Assembly: GCA_037126765.1 (NCBI GenBank)
Contig: JBBCBC010000002.1
Span: 44,458,889-44,522,888, forward strand
Length of the DNA: 64,000 nucleotides
Direction: 5' to 3'
DNA from: Stenogyne calaminthoides
Taxonomy: Eukaryota > Streptophyta > Magnoliopsida > Lamiales > Lamiaceae
How positions within the stretch are numbered: the first letter of the stretch is position 1; every line of letters begins with the position of its first letter. The notes beneath the pieces were generated by a model. That model made no database searches, was not told the DNA's origin, and saw only the letters and a program-made list of their open reading frames with translations. Position numbers and translations under genes: made by a program. Shown here in pieces: positions 36,127 to 48,817 of this stretch.

Positions 36127-37971
36127 CGTTGGGATTATACTGAAAAGTATGCTTTTTACTTTGTATAATTGAAACTGAATTTTCAGACTTATTTACTGAA
36201 ATAAATTGTTTATCACTGATGCTTTAAATATGATTGAATGTTACATTTATTTACTGCATAACTGTTCAATAATTCGTACGTGTTACATTGTAGTTAATTT
36301 AGTGATACCAGATCACAGAAGATTAAATTAACAGTCTCTTGTAACTAAAAGTACGCCATTCACGACCTAGATGGAAATGAACAACCCATCACGAAAGGTA
36401 GAGGTGTAAGACTCAGATTGGTTTGTCTTGACCAAGATATTACACTAGTGCATGCGCTGAATAGAACCTACAGGAGGATAAATTCTTCAGAACTGAACAA
36501 GGAAGAATTAGACCTCAGTGGTTCGTTGTTTCTTAACCTTCGTCCCTTAAATAGGATCACGTGGGATTGGTAACTATTGCTTTGACTTATCATGGGTAGC
36601 GAATCAAAGAGAGATTCAATTCTTTTTATCTTGGGCAATATTATTGGTCACATGTGATTGCTAAGATTTAATACGAAGAATCGTGTGCAAGTACGCTTGT
36701 TTGATTTGCCCCCTTGGGAGGTTCATAAGCTTTATCATACCAAATCTTGTAAGTTGAATTTGTTTCCGGTATGGATAATAATGTTGAACCGTTCCTTGAC
36801 CAAGGACAAAAGATATTAATTAACGGAAAACTATTTCAGTGGCTTGAATTAATTAATGGGCTAGATAATCTTAAACACGGGAAATAATGACCGGGAGCCA
36901 TATTGACTGTAATATGGGTCAAGATGGATAGTGCAATATTAATTATGTAGTGGGATTAATTAATATTTATGGGCTTGAATTATATTGTGGCTCAATATTA
37001 GATATTCAAGATCCATTAGAAGATCCAATCTTAATTCACCTAAAGGCCCCCTGAGTAGCCCAACATATAGTCCATTAACTGAAAAGGTGATTAAAATAAA
37101 ATAAATATTGTTGCTTAATTTTCCTTGAAATTTTCGAAAATTATGGATGAAGTTGGGAGAAAGATTTTCTTTGAATTTTGTTATGGAATGAAGATATGTA
37201 TTCTTGAAATACAAGATTATCTCATTAAATTCAAGAAATCTCCCACATGGTTTATCCATATGTATTTTTCGAAAAAGATGAAAATATAGTGGGCAAGAAA
37301 GATTTTCTTGATTTTCTTGAAAATATATTATGGAAGATATGTATTTCTTGAAATACAATAATATCTCATAAATTCAAGAAGATCTAAATCTTGGATTCTT
37401 GCACACACTAAATTTTCGAAAATCCATATAATAGAGGAAGTGGGATTTTTGTGGAATATTTTAATTATGGGAAAAAGAATATAGGAGATATATTCAAGAT
37501 TTCTTGGTGATCAAGAAAAGTCTTTTCCCACATTGATTTTCTACTGAAAAATTCGACCATCTCCCTCCTATAAATAGGGGATGATTAGTTCATTCCCAAG
37601 TACAATTCCATGTGCTGGAAAAATTAGCAAATCCACGAAAGTGGTGCAACAAAGTTTATTTTTTCTTTTTGTTAATTGTTTCATGAAAGTATCCTTCCAC
37701 CGGATTGTCGAGCAAGGGCTAAGGGAATACTTGGGAAGTCCTTTTGGTTAGTCCGAGTCAACCGAATTCACCGCCATCCCGAGAGAGAATGCGTCACGTA
37801 AACCCGTAGATTTCGCGTCGTAGGTTTTACGTGGCTTATTATATGCATGATATGTTGTTGCAATTATTATTTGAATTAATATAGGATTAATTCATGCTAG
37901 TAATAATTAATGAATCAAATTTGTATTTAAATATTCACCCCGAATAGATCTGTGCAACTCATTCCTCAACA
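36127..37971 (+). repeat. 5' LTR of the Copia element
   Basis: It runs from (C)GTTGGGATTATACTG to ATTCCTCAACA. CTATAAATAGGGGATG at about 37568 is a good TATA box. The U3 contains an internal duplication around GGAAGATATGTATTTCTTG. Confidence 0.9.
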
Positions 37972-37974
37972 AGC

Positions 37975-37994
37975 AATCGTATCGAGCCACGGTT
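37975..37994 (+). other. degenerate primer binding site
   Basis: ATCGTATCGAGCCACGG just inside the 5' LTR resembles the initiator-tRNA-Met site TGGTATCAGAGCC used by Copia elements, with two or three changes. Confidence 0.5.
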
Positions 37995-38289
37995 TTAGAC
38001 TCTCAATTTTTTAAATTGTAATTTAATTCACGGACATTAAATTTGAAATTGGATAGTAGAACTATTAGATCTTTTTGCGGTATCCAATTGTCATGGATTT
38101 TAATGTGTTTATTTATGCATGCATATAAACTGTGTTTTTTAATTCGATTCGTTCGGATTTGTTTTGCCTCGTGAGAAAATCCACGAGTAGACTAGGATTT
38201 GTTTGATTTGATCAATGTAATAGACTAGTCTAGATCTAGGTTTATTTATTTTTGTAAATAAATTGTAACCGGATCGGGAACGAAGAGAC

Positions 38290-38660
38290 AAAGAATTAAA
38301 GGACGAAATCGAACCAGCGAAGTAGGCGCTGGCGCCAAGACGGCACGCATGGGCATTGTGGCGAGGCCGGGCAAGATGAAGCCATGAGTAGCGGGTTCGC
38401 CAAGACGGAAAGGCGCTGTGCCGAAGTGACGGGCGATGCTGGGGCTACGTGATACGGGCGCCGCCAGAGCAGGCAGGGCGAGGCGAGGGCGAAAGTGGGC
38501 CCAAGGCTGACGCTCGCCGAGATCCGCCGACAATTGCCGATACCGCCGAGGCGCAAGCCGAGACCGCGGGCGGTTCGCCGGGCGTGCCGAGGCTACCGAG
38601 GTCGTTTCTAGGCCAGTGGCCGGATACGGGCGCAAGGCATCTTGGGCAAGCCGCCATGTG
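38290..38660 (+). other. GC-rich block in the Copia leader
   Basis: Roughly 370 bp rich in CGCC, GCCGA and GGCG between the primer site and gag, in an otherwise AT-rich element. Several overlapping frames are open on both strands, as expected of GC-rich DNA. None shows a recognisable protein. Possibly captured sequence. Confidence 0.4.
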
Positions 38661-39479
38661 TATGCTTCGAGATGAAGTATTTTTTTTTGAGATCTAACGA
38701 GTGGGAGAAATTCGAGACGGTTTCTTCAAGACAAGCCAAGAAAAATCAAACCATGACAATCGATAATTTGTGCCCAATATATTTTTTTTTTTTTCTGTTA
38801 TTTCATTTATTTGTGCTATCTTATGCTTTATTTAATTTGTTTAAATGTGTTTGCATGAGGGTTGCCAAATGGAAAAATCTCACCTTCAAAATTACTAAGT
38901 ATGTTTAAATAATTAATTGACAATTTTATTAGGATAATAAAATTGAATTAATTTTGACCTCCATGATTTATTTATTTGTGAATTCTTTTGGAGAAATTCC
39001 CCACATGGGGACGGTCAAAAGATAGCTTTTCACATGAATGAATTCCAAACGGATGATTGTGGGTTATTACTAGTGGCGACGATGACCCTCCCCACGAGGC
39101 TCGATCAAAGCTTAAATAGTAATCTGTATTTAATCATGGTTATTACTTAGGTATAAAATTGATATGCATATACTTCCTCAAGTCCCCTGTCAATTTTATA
39201 TTGGTCAATAGAGCCAACTATTAATCTGGATATTAAAGGTTTGTAAATCGTTCTTGTTTGTAACTCGCTTGAATGTGTTTAAATAATGACCCACCCCACG
39301 TGGCTTATTTAAACTGCTTTTGAGATCTTTGGGTGATGCATGTTCATATTTTTTTTAGATTTTAAATATGATGCATGTGATCGAATCTTGTGATATACTT
39401 GTGCTATTGCATATAGTTGTTTATTTCGATTCAAAGATGTCGTTACTTTTTTAATCCTTTGTTATTATACTTAAAGTCA

Positions 39480-40055
39480 ATACAATATGTATGGAAACTA
39501 TATTGAAACGAAAAAATTATAATTGTCCTAATCGCACAAAAAGCACAAGTGGATTCTTGACACACCAAAATCAGATGAGCCAACTGACGAGTCAAAACAT
39601 GCGGGACTCGTCAGATCACCTTGCGAGAGATGTCGTCGCTGAAAATGGTGGAGGGCAAACCCGTAAGGGATTACGTCCTCAAAATAGATGGCCCATCTGA
39701 ACAAACTTGAGATTCTCGAAAGGATTATGATCGGAGACTCGGATGAATTTGGTACTTCACTCTCGCCCAAAAAGTTTTTTTGAGCATTTTGGCCTCGCTA
39801 GCTAATTTGTTGCAAGCTTTTGGTCAAGGCAGAAATGTTGATAAGGCACCAAACTCAAGCTTTGACGGCAAGTGGTCCGTCTTCATCTTCTAGGCCAAGG
39901 GTAGGCAAGATAAAGAAGAGGACCAAAGGCCATAAGCAATAAAATTCAACTGTTGCCAAGGGCAATGGTAAGATGAAGAATGCTTGTTGTGTCAAGGAAA
40001 ATCCAAAGAGGAAGTGTTTAAGCTGCGGTGAGAGAGGACAATGGAGGTTTTGCCT
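39480..40055 (+). pseudogene. Copia gag remnant, 5' part
   Basis: Broken frames carry typical plant Copia gag phrases: MVEGKPVRDYVLK, MAHLNKLEILERIM, KKRTKGHKQ. A degenerate zinc knuckle, CLSCGERGQWRFC, follows, in which the His position is Gln. The hAT element interrupts it here and the frame resumes at 43697. Confidence 0.7.
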
Positions 40056-40750
40056 GTTCCAACTAGGCATGCTCACGGTTTCGGAACCGGCGGTTCCGGT
40101 TCCGAACCGGCGGTTCCAAAAGTCTGGGAGGGGGAACCGGAACCGAACCGTGGCCAAGGCGGTTTCGGTTCGGTTCTCGAACGGCGTGATTCGATTCGAA
40201 CCGCGATTCGGTTCGAACCGCCCGATTCTTTTTTTTTTTTTTTCTTTTTTTTTCATATATTTTTTCTTGTGTTTCTTAGTTTTTTGGATCTAAAATTTGA
40301 AGGAATGTATAGATAGATCATGAAATTGGACATTGTTATTGTTAATATGAGGATTTAAATTGAAGATTACATTAATAATTGAACTATTATAAATTAGTAG
40401 CCTAATTTATTACAAAGTAATTGAACTATTACAAAATAGTAATTTTAACTTAAAATAAGCTAGTAATCTACTATTACAAATTAATTGAACTATTACAAAT
40501 TTTCAAATTACAAAGTGAACTATATCGAATTAGTAATTACAATTACAACTTAAAATTTTAAACTTTACAAAATAAATTTTGGGGGGGGGGATTTAAAGAA
40601 ATTGGACTTGAGCTTAAATTTAAGAAATAAACTTAGAAATTCTAAGTTTGAAACTTAAAATTAAGTTGCCTACGATCCAAATAGGAATCAAAGTCCACGT
40701 AGTTCTCTTTACCTCAAACTTACCTCGTTGATTTGGATCGATTCGATTCT

Positions 40751-42959
40751 TCATGCATCACTTCCGGTGGTAGTTTCTTCGGAGCTATCTTGATCATCAT
40801 TATCAACAAATTCTTGACTTCTCTTTTCGGCTCTTACCCAATCATCAAGCAAGCATTGGTTTTCCACGTTTTCAACGGTCATATTCGATCTCGTTGCATC
40901 CAAAGTGTAGCCTCCCAAACTAAAAGCTTGTTCAACGGCAGCGGTTGAGGCGGGGAGATGCAAAAATTTCTCTTGCTAGCATTGACAATATTGGATAGAT
41001 ATTTTTCATCCTCGACCACCACTTTAGTATATTAAAAGTAGCGTTGTCTTCATCTTCATCAAGCCGAGCAAATGAAGAGGATAAATAATGATCAAGTTCG
41101 TAATAAGGGTTAGAAGTAGACCTTGGACGTTTTTGAGAACGTTCATCATAAAAACCTGTTAATATATCTTCTTCTTGACTCATAGAAGAGCCACCACCAC
41201 CACCAAAATTTTCTTCAAAACCGGGACCACTATATTCTCTAAATAAAGACATTAAAGTAACTTTAATCCGATTACCAATCTCTTCCGGATTAGGATATAC
41301 ATCATCTTCACCCGCCATGACCATATATCTATTAGGAAATAAATAATTATAATACATATTTAACATCATTATTAATCCATCCAATCTTACTCTAGGATCA
41401 AACACTTTAGCAACCAAGAATAGATCGGGAATATTTGTAAAATATTTTTTCCATTTTTGCATCATAGAGAAAGTAGCACCACTTAATAAGGGATTTGTAA
41501 TATTTTCATTTAACACATGAGCAACTTTAATACAATAATCAAGCGCTAAATTACACGTAGGATAATAAACACCGGATAACACTTTTGTGGAATCATTAAA
41601 AATTCCCAAAATTTTACACAAAGAAGTGCATGAATCCCAATATTGAGGATATAAACGAATACCACAATTTTCTTGAGTAAAAAATGTACATAAAGCTTCT
41701 TTATAATCCATGGACTCATTTAACAATTTATACGTGGAATTCCAACGAGTTGACACATCAAGAGAAATTTTTTTGGGATGCATATTGTATGTTCTACAAA
41801 AAACTTTCCATTTTTTCAACAATTTTGAATGTCTCGACATATAATAAATAGCGGATCTAATAGGACCAACTTGTTCTTTCAAAGCATCTAAACCATCTTG
41901 AACACATAAATTTAAAATATGACACATACATCTAACATGAAAAAATTTTCCACCAAGATATGGTTGACAAATATTTGTAAGATCTTCAATAGTAGCCGTA
42001 TTTGCACTAGCATTATCAAAACCAATAGAAAATATTTTTTTAGTAAGAGCATACTCATTTAAAATATCATGCAATTTATCTCTAATATTAACGACATTGT
42101 GTTCCGTATCAAAATCTCTATAAGCAATCAATCTTTTGTTAAGAGTCCACGAATCATCAATCCAAGTGCATGTAACTCCTATATAACTATGCTTTTGAAA
42201 ATTATCACTCCAAATATCCGCACATATACAAACTTTAACATTTAAATCGGCAAATAGATTAATCAAAGCATATTTATACTCATAAACAACTTTAGCAACA
42301 TCACGAGTAGTAGTATGACGTGAAACTTTTTTTGCCGCGGGTTGAAGACCAAGGTTAACAAAATCATTCCAATACGAATTATCGGCAAATTGAAAAGGAA
42401 GGTGTTGTGTGCACACAAATTTAGCTAACAATTTTCTATATTTCATTTGATCAAATGTAAATAGAGAAGTGGGGTTACTTACCTCGCCTTGAACTCCACC
42501 ACCGCCACCGGTTGACGTAAATCCATGAAGTTGTGCTTGGTTTGAACTAATTCCAACTCTATCCGGATGAATTTTTTTCAAATGCTTCTCGAATGTTCCA
42601 TATCCTCCTCCTTTGACAAAAGAATATATTTTGTCACAATAGTTGCAATGAACTTTAATAGTACCATCCTCGTTGATCACTTTATTAAAGTGACGTGCAA
42701 AAATATCCGACTTAAGTTGAGCTCGACTTGGAGTTGGCTCGGGCCGCTCGGCATTGGACTCGGTTGGGTGGTTTTGGCTTTCTTGAGTAGGACGTCGTGG
42801 TATAGAATCATCTTCAAGAGGATTCTCATAACCGGGACCAAGTGTGGCCTCAATATCATCTAAACTCCACTCGATCGGTGCCGGTGGATGTGGAAGACGA
42901 ACGGAAGAGGTGGAAGAAGCTTTGCCTTTACCTTTACCCTTGCTTTGATGGCTTGCCAT
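40751..42959 (-). pseudogene. hAT transposase with BED zinc finger, one frameshift
   Basis: The main frame runs from ATG 42959 for 675 codons. It has a basic N-terminus, a BED-type finger (HCNYCDKIYSF, GTFEKHLKKIH) and the catalytic core (ICADIWSDNF, SIGFDNASANTATIEDL, RCMCHILNLCVQDGL, DVSTRWNSTYKLL). The conserved C-terminal dimerisation block, LPASTAAVEQAFSLGGYTLD, lies in another frame (40963-40751). One extra T in a T run near 40965 causes this. The rest is clean, so the insertion is fairly recent, or the shift is a base-call error. Confidence 0.9.
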
Positions 42960-43215
42960 AATAATAATATGTATGTAAGTATATGTAAATAATATATGTA
43001 TGTAAGTGTAGTGTAATGTAATATGTATGTAACTATGTAAGTGTAGTGTAATATACTAATATGTAGTATAGTACTATAGTAGTATACTAGTATTAGTATA
43101 GTGTATATAATATATAGTGTAGTATAAATATAATATGTAGTGTATAGAGTATAGTTACTATAGATATAGTATGATATATAGTGTAGTATAAATATAATAT
43201 GTAATGTAAATAATA
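42960..43215. repeat. TA/TG-rich simple repeat upstream of the hAT transposase
   Basis: Irregular repeats of ATATGTATGTAAGTAT and TATAGTATAGTA words, non-coding, in the promoter and leader region of the transposase gene. Confidence 0.6.
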
Positions 43216-43696
43216 TGTAAATAATAAACTTTGAGAATTGAGTGAGAGTTGAGACTTGAGAGTTGAGAGAGAGATGAATAAACTTTGGTGTGAATTTTGG
43301 AGTGGAATGAGTTGGTATTTATAGATGAAATATTGAAAAAAAAAAAAAAAACCAGTCAAAACCGCCGGTTCGAACCGGAACCGGCGGTTCCACGGTTCAA
43401 ACCGGCGGTTCCTTCAACGGCTCTTTGATCTCAGCCGTTGGATCTCAACGCTCTTTTAAACTGGCCGTTGGATCTCAACGGCTAGAATTTTCAAATTTTC
43501 GGTTTTTCTGGAACCGCGGTTCCGTTCGAACCGGCGGTTCGTGTTCTGGTTTTGCTAGAACCGAACCGAACCGTGGATTTCTGGTTTCGGTTCGGTTCGA
43601 AACCGAACCATGAACCGTGAGACCGGCGGTTCAAAAACCGGCGATTCGAGTTCGAAACCCTTGGTTTCGCTTTTTTTGAGCATGCCTAGTTCCAAC

Positions 43697-43860
43697 CCCA
43701 AAAGGGACGGAAAGAAAGGTAATTCTCACGCACTAGTTGTTGAAACTTGTTTAGCGGCGTATACTTCTCATTCGTGGGTGGTTGATACGAGATCCACTAA
43801 TCATGTTGGCTTCATGGGTTCTAAATGATCCCAAGAACTCGGTGGGAGTGAGATCCTCAT
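43697..43860 (+). pseudogene. Copia gag end and protease remnant
   Basis: The frame continues KGNSHALVVETCLAAY, then HSWVVDTRSTNHV. This is the Copia aspartic protease site, where the catalytic DTG has become DTR. Confidence 0.7.
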
Positions 43861-43892
43861 CACACCGGGCAACGTTATTTAAAGTAGAAGAC

Positions 43893-43996
43893 ATTGCAAT
43901 GCTACGTAAGTGGCAAATATTGCAATGCTACGATAGTAACGATTATTGCAATACTACGCAAGTAGCAGACATTGCAATGCTACATGAGTAGCAGTT
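43893..43996 (+). repeat. 26-bp tandem repeat, four copies
   Basis: Units start at 43893, 43919, 43945 and 43971. Each begins ATTGCAAT(G/A)CTACG and then AAGTRGCA or a variant. The period is exact. The array sits between the protease and integrase parts and disrupts the coding frame. Confidence 0.85.
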
Positions 43997-44259
43997 AAAG
44001 TAGTGGGAGAAGTGCACCTATCTTTTGAAGATAAAGTTTTTTTTGAGATTATCTTTATGTTCCCAGTTTTAGAAAGAATTCACTTTCAGTTTCTAAAATT
44101 CGATTAAAGGACACTAAGTTTCTTCTAATAAGAATGACATCATTTTTGAAATGATGAGTGTATCTGTTACGGGACATTGATGGAAAATCTCTATACAATT
44201 AACTGTGCACACCACTCATGAAATGCATCATATAACACATCAACTATTTCCGACAAAAG

Positions 44260-44985
44260 AAAGCGTGAACGAAATACTTCTTTGGCATCTAAGATTAGGT
44301 CATATAAATCCAAAGGTTGGTGAAAGATGGTTCACTGGAGCGTCTCCAAGTTGAACAAATCCCAACCTACGAATCATGTTTGGAGGGTAATATGACCAAG
44401 AGGGCATTTGGAGCCAAGGGGAATAGGGCCAAAGAAGTGTTAGAAGTAGTTCACACAGATGTATGTGGTCCAATGTCAACCAAAGCAAGAGGAGGTTATG
44501 AGTAATTTTATTGATGATTACTCAAGGTACATTTTCCTTATGAAGCATGAATGTGAGACCTTTGAAAGATTCTAAGAATTTAAGGCTCAAACAGAGAATC
44601 ATATGAAAAAACGTATCAAGTCTCTACGATCTGATCGTGGAGGCGAATACCTCAGCGATGAGTTTTTGAACTACTTATCGATGAAAGGATAGTATCAAAA
44701 CTCATCGCATCGGAACCCCTCAACAAAATGGGGTTGCAGAGCGAAGAAACAGAATTCTTTTGGAAATGGTTAGATTAATGATGAGTTATGTGGATCTTCC
44801 CGAGTCGTTTTGGGGTCATGCCTTGAAAAACAATGACTTACATTACGAACTTGGTGCTATCAAATCGGTTCCCAAAATTCCCAAAGAATTGTGGACGGGG
44901 CGCAAGCCTAGTATGAGACACATAAGAATTTGGGGTGTCCGGCCACGTGTTGGACAAGGAAGCCGATAAATTGGATCCTCGATCG
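44260..44985 (+). pseudogene. Copia integrase remnant
   Basis: GAG-pre-integrase phrase LWHLRLGHINPK, integrase core VVHTDVCGPMSTKARGGYE, DDYSRYIFLMKHECETF and SLRSDRGGEYLSDEF, then a PESFWGHAL phrase, spread over several frames with stops. Confidence 0.8.
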
Positions 44986-45373
44986 TAATTAAAAATTTGT
45001 TTGTAGGATACCCGAGGAACAAAAAGGGTGTATGTTCTATAGTCCCGAAGATCAAAAGGTGGTCATGAGCACCCACTTTAGATTTTTTGGAAGAAGACTA
45101 TATGAACCAAAGAAAACCCAGTGAGATTACCTTAAATGAACTTAGAGGGCAAACCTCGATTGCCAATTATGTATTTAGATGATATACCAAACGATACGCT
45201 TTCACAACCGAGACCTCGTCAGTAGTGGGAGGGTTGTTTTGAGCCCGAGAGATTCATGGGAATAAGAGAGTCCTCGGACTTGATTCCTGACAAGACTAAT
45301 CGAGACCCATGGACATATGACGAGGCACTCCAAGAGAAGGATCTGATTCTTGGCAAACAACAATGATAACTTA

Positions 45374-46560
45374 AAATGGGTTCTATGTTTCATAATAGAG
45401 TGTGGGAGCTAGTCGAACCACTTAATGGGGTCAAACCCATTAGATGCAAGTGGGTATATAAGAGGAAAAAGAGGACCGGACGGGAAGGTTGAAACCTTTT
45501 AAAAGCAAGACTAGTGGCGAAAAGGTTATACTCGTAAAGAAGGATTGATTATGAGGAAAATTTTTCACCAGTAGCCATGCTTAAGTCCATCCGTATTCTC
45601 TTATCGATTCTTTCAAGATTTCGACTTTGAAATCTGCGGCAAATGGATGTCAAGATAGCTTTCCTTAACGGAAGTCTTGATGAAGAGACCTATATGCAAC
45701 AACCCCAAGGTTTCATTGAAACAGGCCAAGAACATCTTGTTTGTAAGCTCAAGAAGTCCATTTACAGACTCAAACAGGCATCCAGAGCTTGGAACCAAAG
45801 TTTTGATCATGTAATAAAGTCTTATGGGTTTGATCAAAACAAGTTTGAAAGTTGTGTGTATAAAAAGCGTGTCGGAACTGCATTGGTATTCTTAGTACTA
45901 TACGTAGATGATATTGTGATCATCGGGAACGATGTGAAGGTGTGATCAGACGTAAGGGCATGGTTTTCAAAACAGTTTGATATGAAAGACTTAGGGAAGC
46001 CGGACACATCCTTGGGATCAAGATCACAAGAAAAGGATGGTCGGGTTATCGCAAGTTTCATACATAGACACTGTCTTGAAACGATTCAGCATGCAAGATT
46101 CCAAGAAAGGATTCGTACCTTTCAGACTTGGAATCCATCTATCCAAGAAAATGTTCCCTAAGACGAAAAGGAGATAGATGACATGAAAGGTATTCCTTGT
46201 GCTTCGGCTGTCGGAAACTTTATGTATGCATTCTTTTGTACGATGCGAGACCGGATATCCGCTGCTGCGTAGGCATGGTAGCAAGATATCAAAGTAACCT
46301 AGGGAAAACGCATTGGACGACAGTTAAAAACATTCTGAAGTGTCTGAAAAGAACTCGGGATAGAATATTGATTTATCAGTCAGATACTCCAATCCCCATC
46401 GGCTACACGGACTCGGATTTCCAATCAGATTTAGATTCCAGAAATTATCTGCCTCAGTTAGTGTGTTTCCATTTGGGAAGTGTAGCCATCAAATGGGACG
46501 AGTGTGTAGCATAAATCCATCAACGACTCAACCATGGAAGTCGGGTAAGTGGTCAACGTG
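45374..46560 (+). pseudogene. Copia reverse transcriptase and RNase H remnant
   Basis: VWELVEPLNGVKPIRCKWVY, then MDVKIAFLNGSLDEETYMQQ, KLKKSIYRLKQASRAWNQSF, and the catalytic LYVDDIVIIGND at about 45897. RNase H phrases KGIPCASAVGNFMYA and GYTDSDFQSDLDSRN follow. Stops and shifts break it in many places, though YVDD itself is intact. Confidence 0.85.
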
Positions 46561-46950
46561 AAGCAGTGAAAGAACCGATTGGGCTCTAGATCTTCTTAGT
46601 GGACTTGGATGGTGTTCTGAATTTGTCTAGCAATATCTGCTAGGGGCAGTTGCAAATTCAAGAGAACCAAGAGTCCACGAGTCAAACAAACACATTAAAG
46701 GAAAGACATCTTATACGAGAAATCGTTAAGAGATGAGATATAGATGTGGCAAAGATAGCGTCGAGGGCGACTAACAGATCCATTCACAAAACGCCGCCTC
46801 TGAATACATTAGAGACATGTGAGTGGAATGGGTGTCAAGACCGTTGCCAATCTGCTTTGAGTATAAGTGGGAGAAATTATCAGGTTCGTGTAGGTGACAT
46901 TAGATGTCACGGACTACCCGAGACATAGTATACTTAAAAGCAGACTTTGA

Positions 46951-46965
46951 GTATAAGTGGGAGAT
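46951..46965 (+). other. polypurine tract of the Copia element
   Basis: GTATAAGTGGGAGAT directly precedes TGTTGGG of the 3' LTR, where plus-strand DNA synthesis is primed. Confidence 0.6.
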
Positions 46966-48812
46966 TGTTGGGATTATACTGAAAAGTATGCTTTTTACTA
47001 TGTATAATCGAAACTGAATTTTCAGACTTATTTTTGAAATAAATTGTTTATCATTGATGCTTTAAATATGATTGAATGTTACATATATTTACTGCATAAC
47101 TGTTCAATAATTCGTACGTGTTACATTGTAGTTAATTTAGTGATACTAGATCACAGAAGATTAAATTAACAGTCCCTTGTAACTAAAAGTACGTCATTCA
47201 CGACCTAGATGGAAATGAACAACCCATCACGAAAGGTTGAGGTGTAAGGCTCAGATTGGTTTGTCTTGACCAAGAGATTACACTAGTGTGCATGACGATC
47301 TTATTTGAATAGGACCTCTGAGGAGGATAAATTCTTGAACCCGAACAAGGAAGAATTAGACCTCGGTGGTTCGTTGTTTCTTAACCTTCGTCCCTTAAAT
47401 AGGATCACGTGGGATTGGTAACTATTGCTTTGACTTATCATGGGTAGCGAATCAAAGAGAGATTCAATACTTTTTATCTTGGACAATATTATTGGTCACA
47501 TGTGATTGCTAAGATTTAATACGAAGAATCATGTGCAAGTACGCTTGTTTGATTTGCCCCCTTGGGAGGTTCATAAGCTTTATCATACCAAATCTTGCAA
47601 GTGGAATTTGTTTCCGGTATGGATAATAATGTTGAACCGTTCCTTGACCAAGGACAAAAGATATTAATTAACGGAAAGCTATTTCAGTGGCTTGAATTAA
47701 TTAATGGGCTAGATAATCTTAAACACGGGAAATAATGACCGGGAGCCATATGATTTGTAATATGGGTTAAGATGGATAGTGCAATATTAATTATGTAGTG
47801 GGATTAATTAATATTTATGGGCTTGAATTATATTGTGGCTCAATATTAGATATTCAAGATCCATTAGAAGGTCCAATCTTAATTCTCCTAAAGGCCCCCT
47901 GAGTAGCCCAACATATAGTCCATTAACTGAAAAGGTGATTAAAATAAAATAAATATTGTTGCTTAATTTTCCTTGAAATTTTCGAAAATTATGGATGAAG
48001 TTGGGAGAAAGATTTTCTTAGAATTTTGTTACGGAATGAAGATATGTATTCTTGGAATACAAGATTATCTCATTAAATTCAAGAAATCTCCCACATGGTT
48101 TATCCATATGTATTTTTCGAAAAAGATGAAAATATAGTGGGCAAGAAAGATTTTCTTGATTTTCTTGAAAAGATATTATGGAAGATATGTATTTCTTGAA
48201 ATACAAGAATATCTCATAAATTCAAGAAGATCCAAATCTTGGATTCTTGCACACACTAAATTTTCGAAAATCCATATAATAGAGGAAGTGGGATTTTTGT
48301 GGAATATTTTAATTATGGAAAAAAGAATATAGGAGATATATTCAAGATTTCTTGGTGATCAAGAAAAGTCTTTTCCCACATTGATTTTCTACTGAAAAAT
48401 TCGACCATCTCCCTCCTATAAATAGGGGATGATTAGTTCATTCCCAAGTACAATTCCATGTGCTGGAAAAATTAGCAAATCCATGAAAGTGGTGCAACAA
48501 AGTTTATTTTTTCCTTTTGTTAATTGTTCGCGAGTATCCTTCCACCAGATTGTCGAGCAAGGGCTAAGGGAATACTTGGGAAGTCCTTTTGGTTAGTCCG
48601 TCCAACCGAATTCACTGTCATCCCGAGAGGTACGTTCACGTAAACCGTAGATTCCGCATGCGTAGGTTTTACGTGGCTTATTATATGCATGATATGTTGT
48701 TGCAATTATTATTTGAATTAATATAGGATTAATTCATGCTAGTAATAATTAATGAATTAAATTTGTATTTAAATATTCACCCGAATAGATCTGTGCAACT
48801 CATTCCCCAACA
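46966..48812 (+). repeat. 3' LTR of the Copia element
   Basis: It runs from TGTTGGGATTATACTG to ATTCCCCAACA, 1847 bp, colinear with the 5' LTR. It has scattered substitutions and small indels, densest around 47280-47350 and 48520-48650. Confidence 0.92.
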
Positions 48813-48817
48813 AGTCA

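Larger units (their letters stand above)
40064..43688. mobile_element. hAT transposon nested in the Copia gag
   Basis: Terminal inverted repeats TAGGCATGCTCA and TGAGCATGCCTA, with perfect 8-bp duplications GTTCCAAC at 40056-40063 and 43689-43696. Subterminal regions are crowded with GGTTCGAACCG/CGGCGGTTC motifs, the usual transposase-binding repeats of hAT elements. It carries one transposase gene on the minus strand. Confidence 0.95.
36127..48812 (+). mobile_element. complete but defective Ty1/Copia retrotransposon, 12.7 kb
   Basis: AGTCA flanks the element at 36122-36126 and 48813-48817. LTRs are 36127-37971 and 46966-48812 and are visibly very similar. The 5' LTR starts CG instead of TG. 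The order gag, protease, integrase, RT, RNase H is Copia. Every domain has stops or frameshifts. A hAT element (40064-43688) has inserted in gag, which accounts for 3.6 kb of the length. Confidence 0.93.

Noticed and set aside
38246..38697. Several overlapping ORFs on both strands
   Set aside because: Long open frames are expected by chance in this GC-rich block; none shows a known motif or plausible codon use.
40932..42959. Domesticated hAT transposase gene
   Set aside because: It lies inside an element with intact TIRs and target duplications and is frameshifted before the dimerisation block, so it is an ordinary transposon gene.
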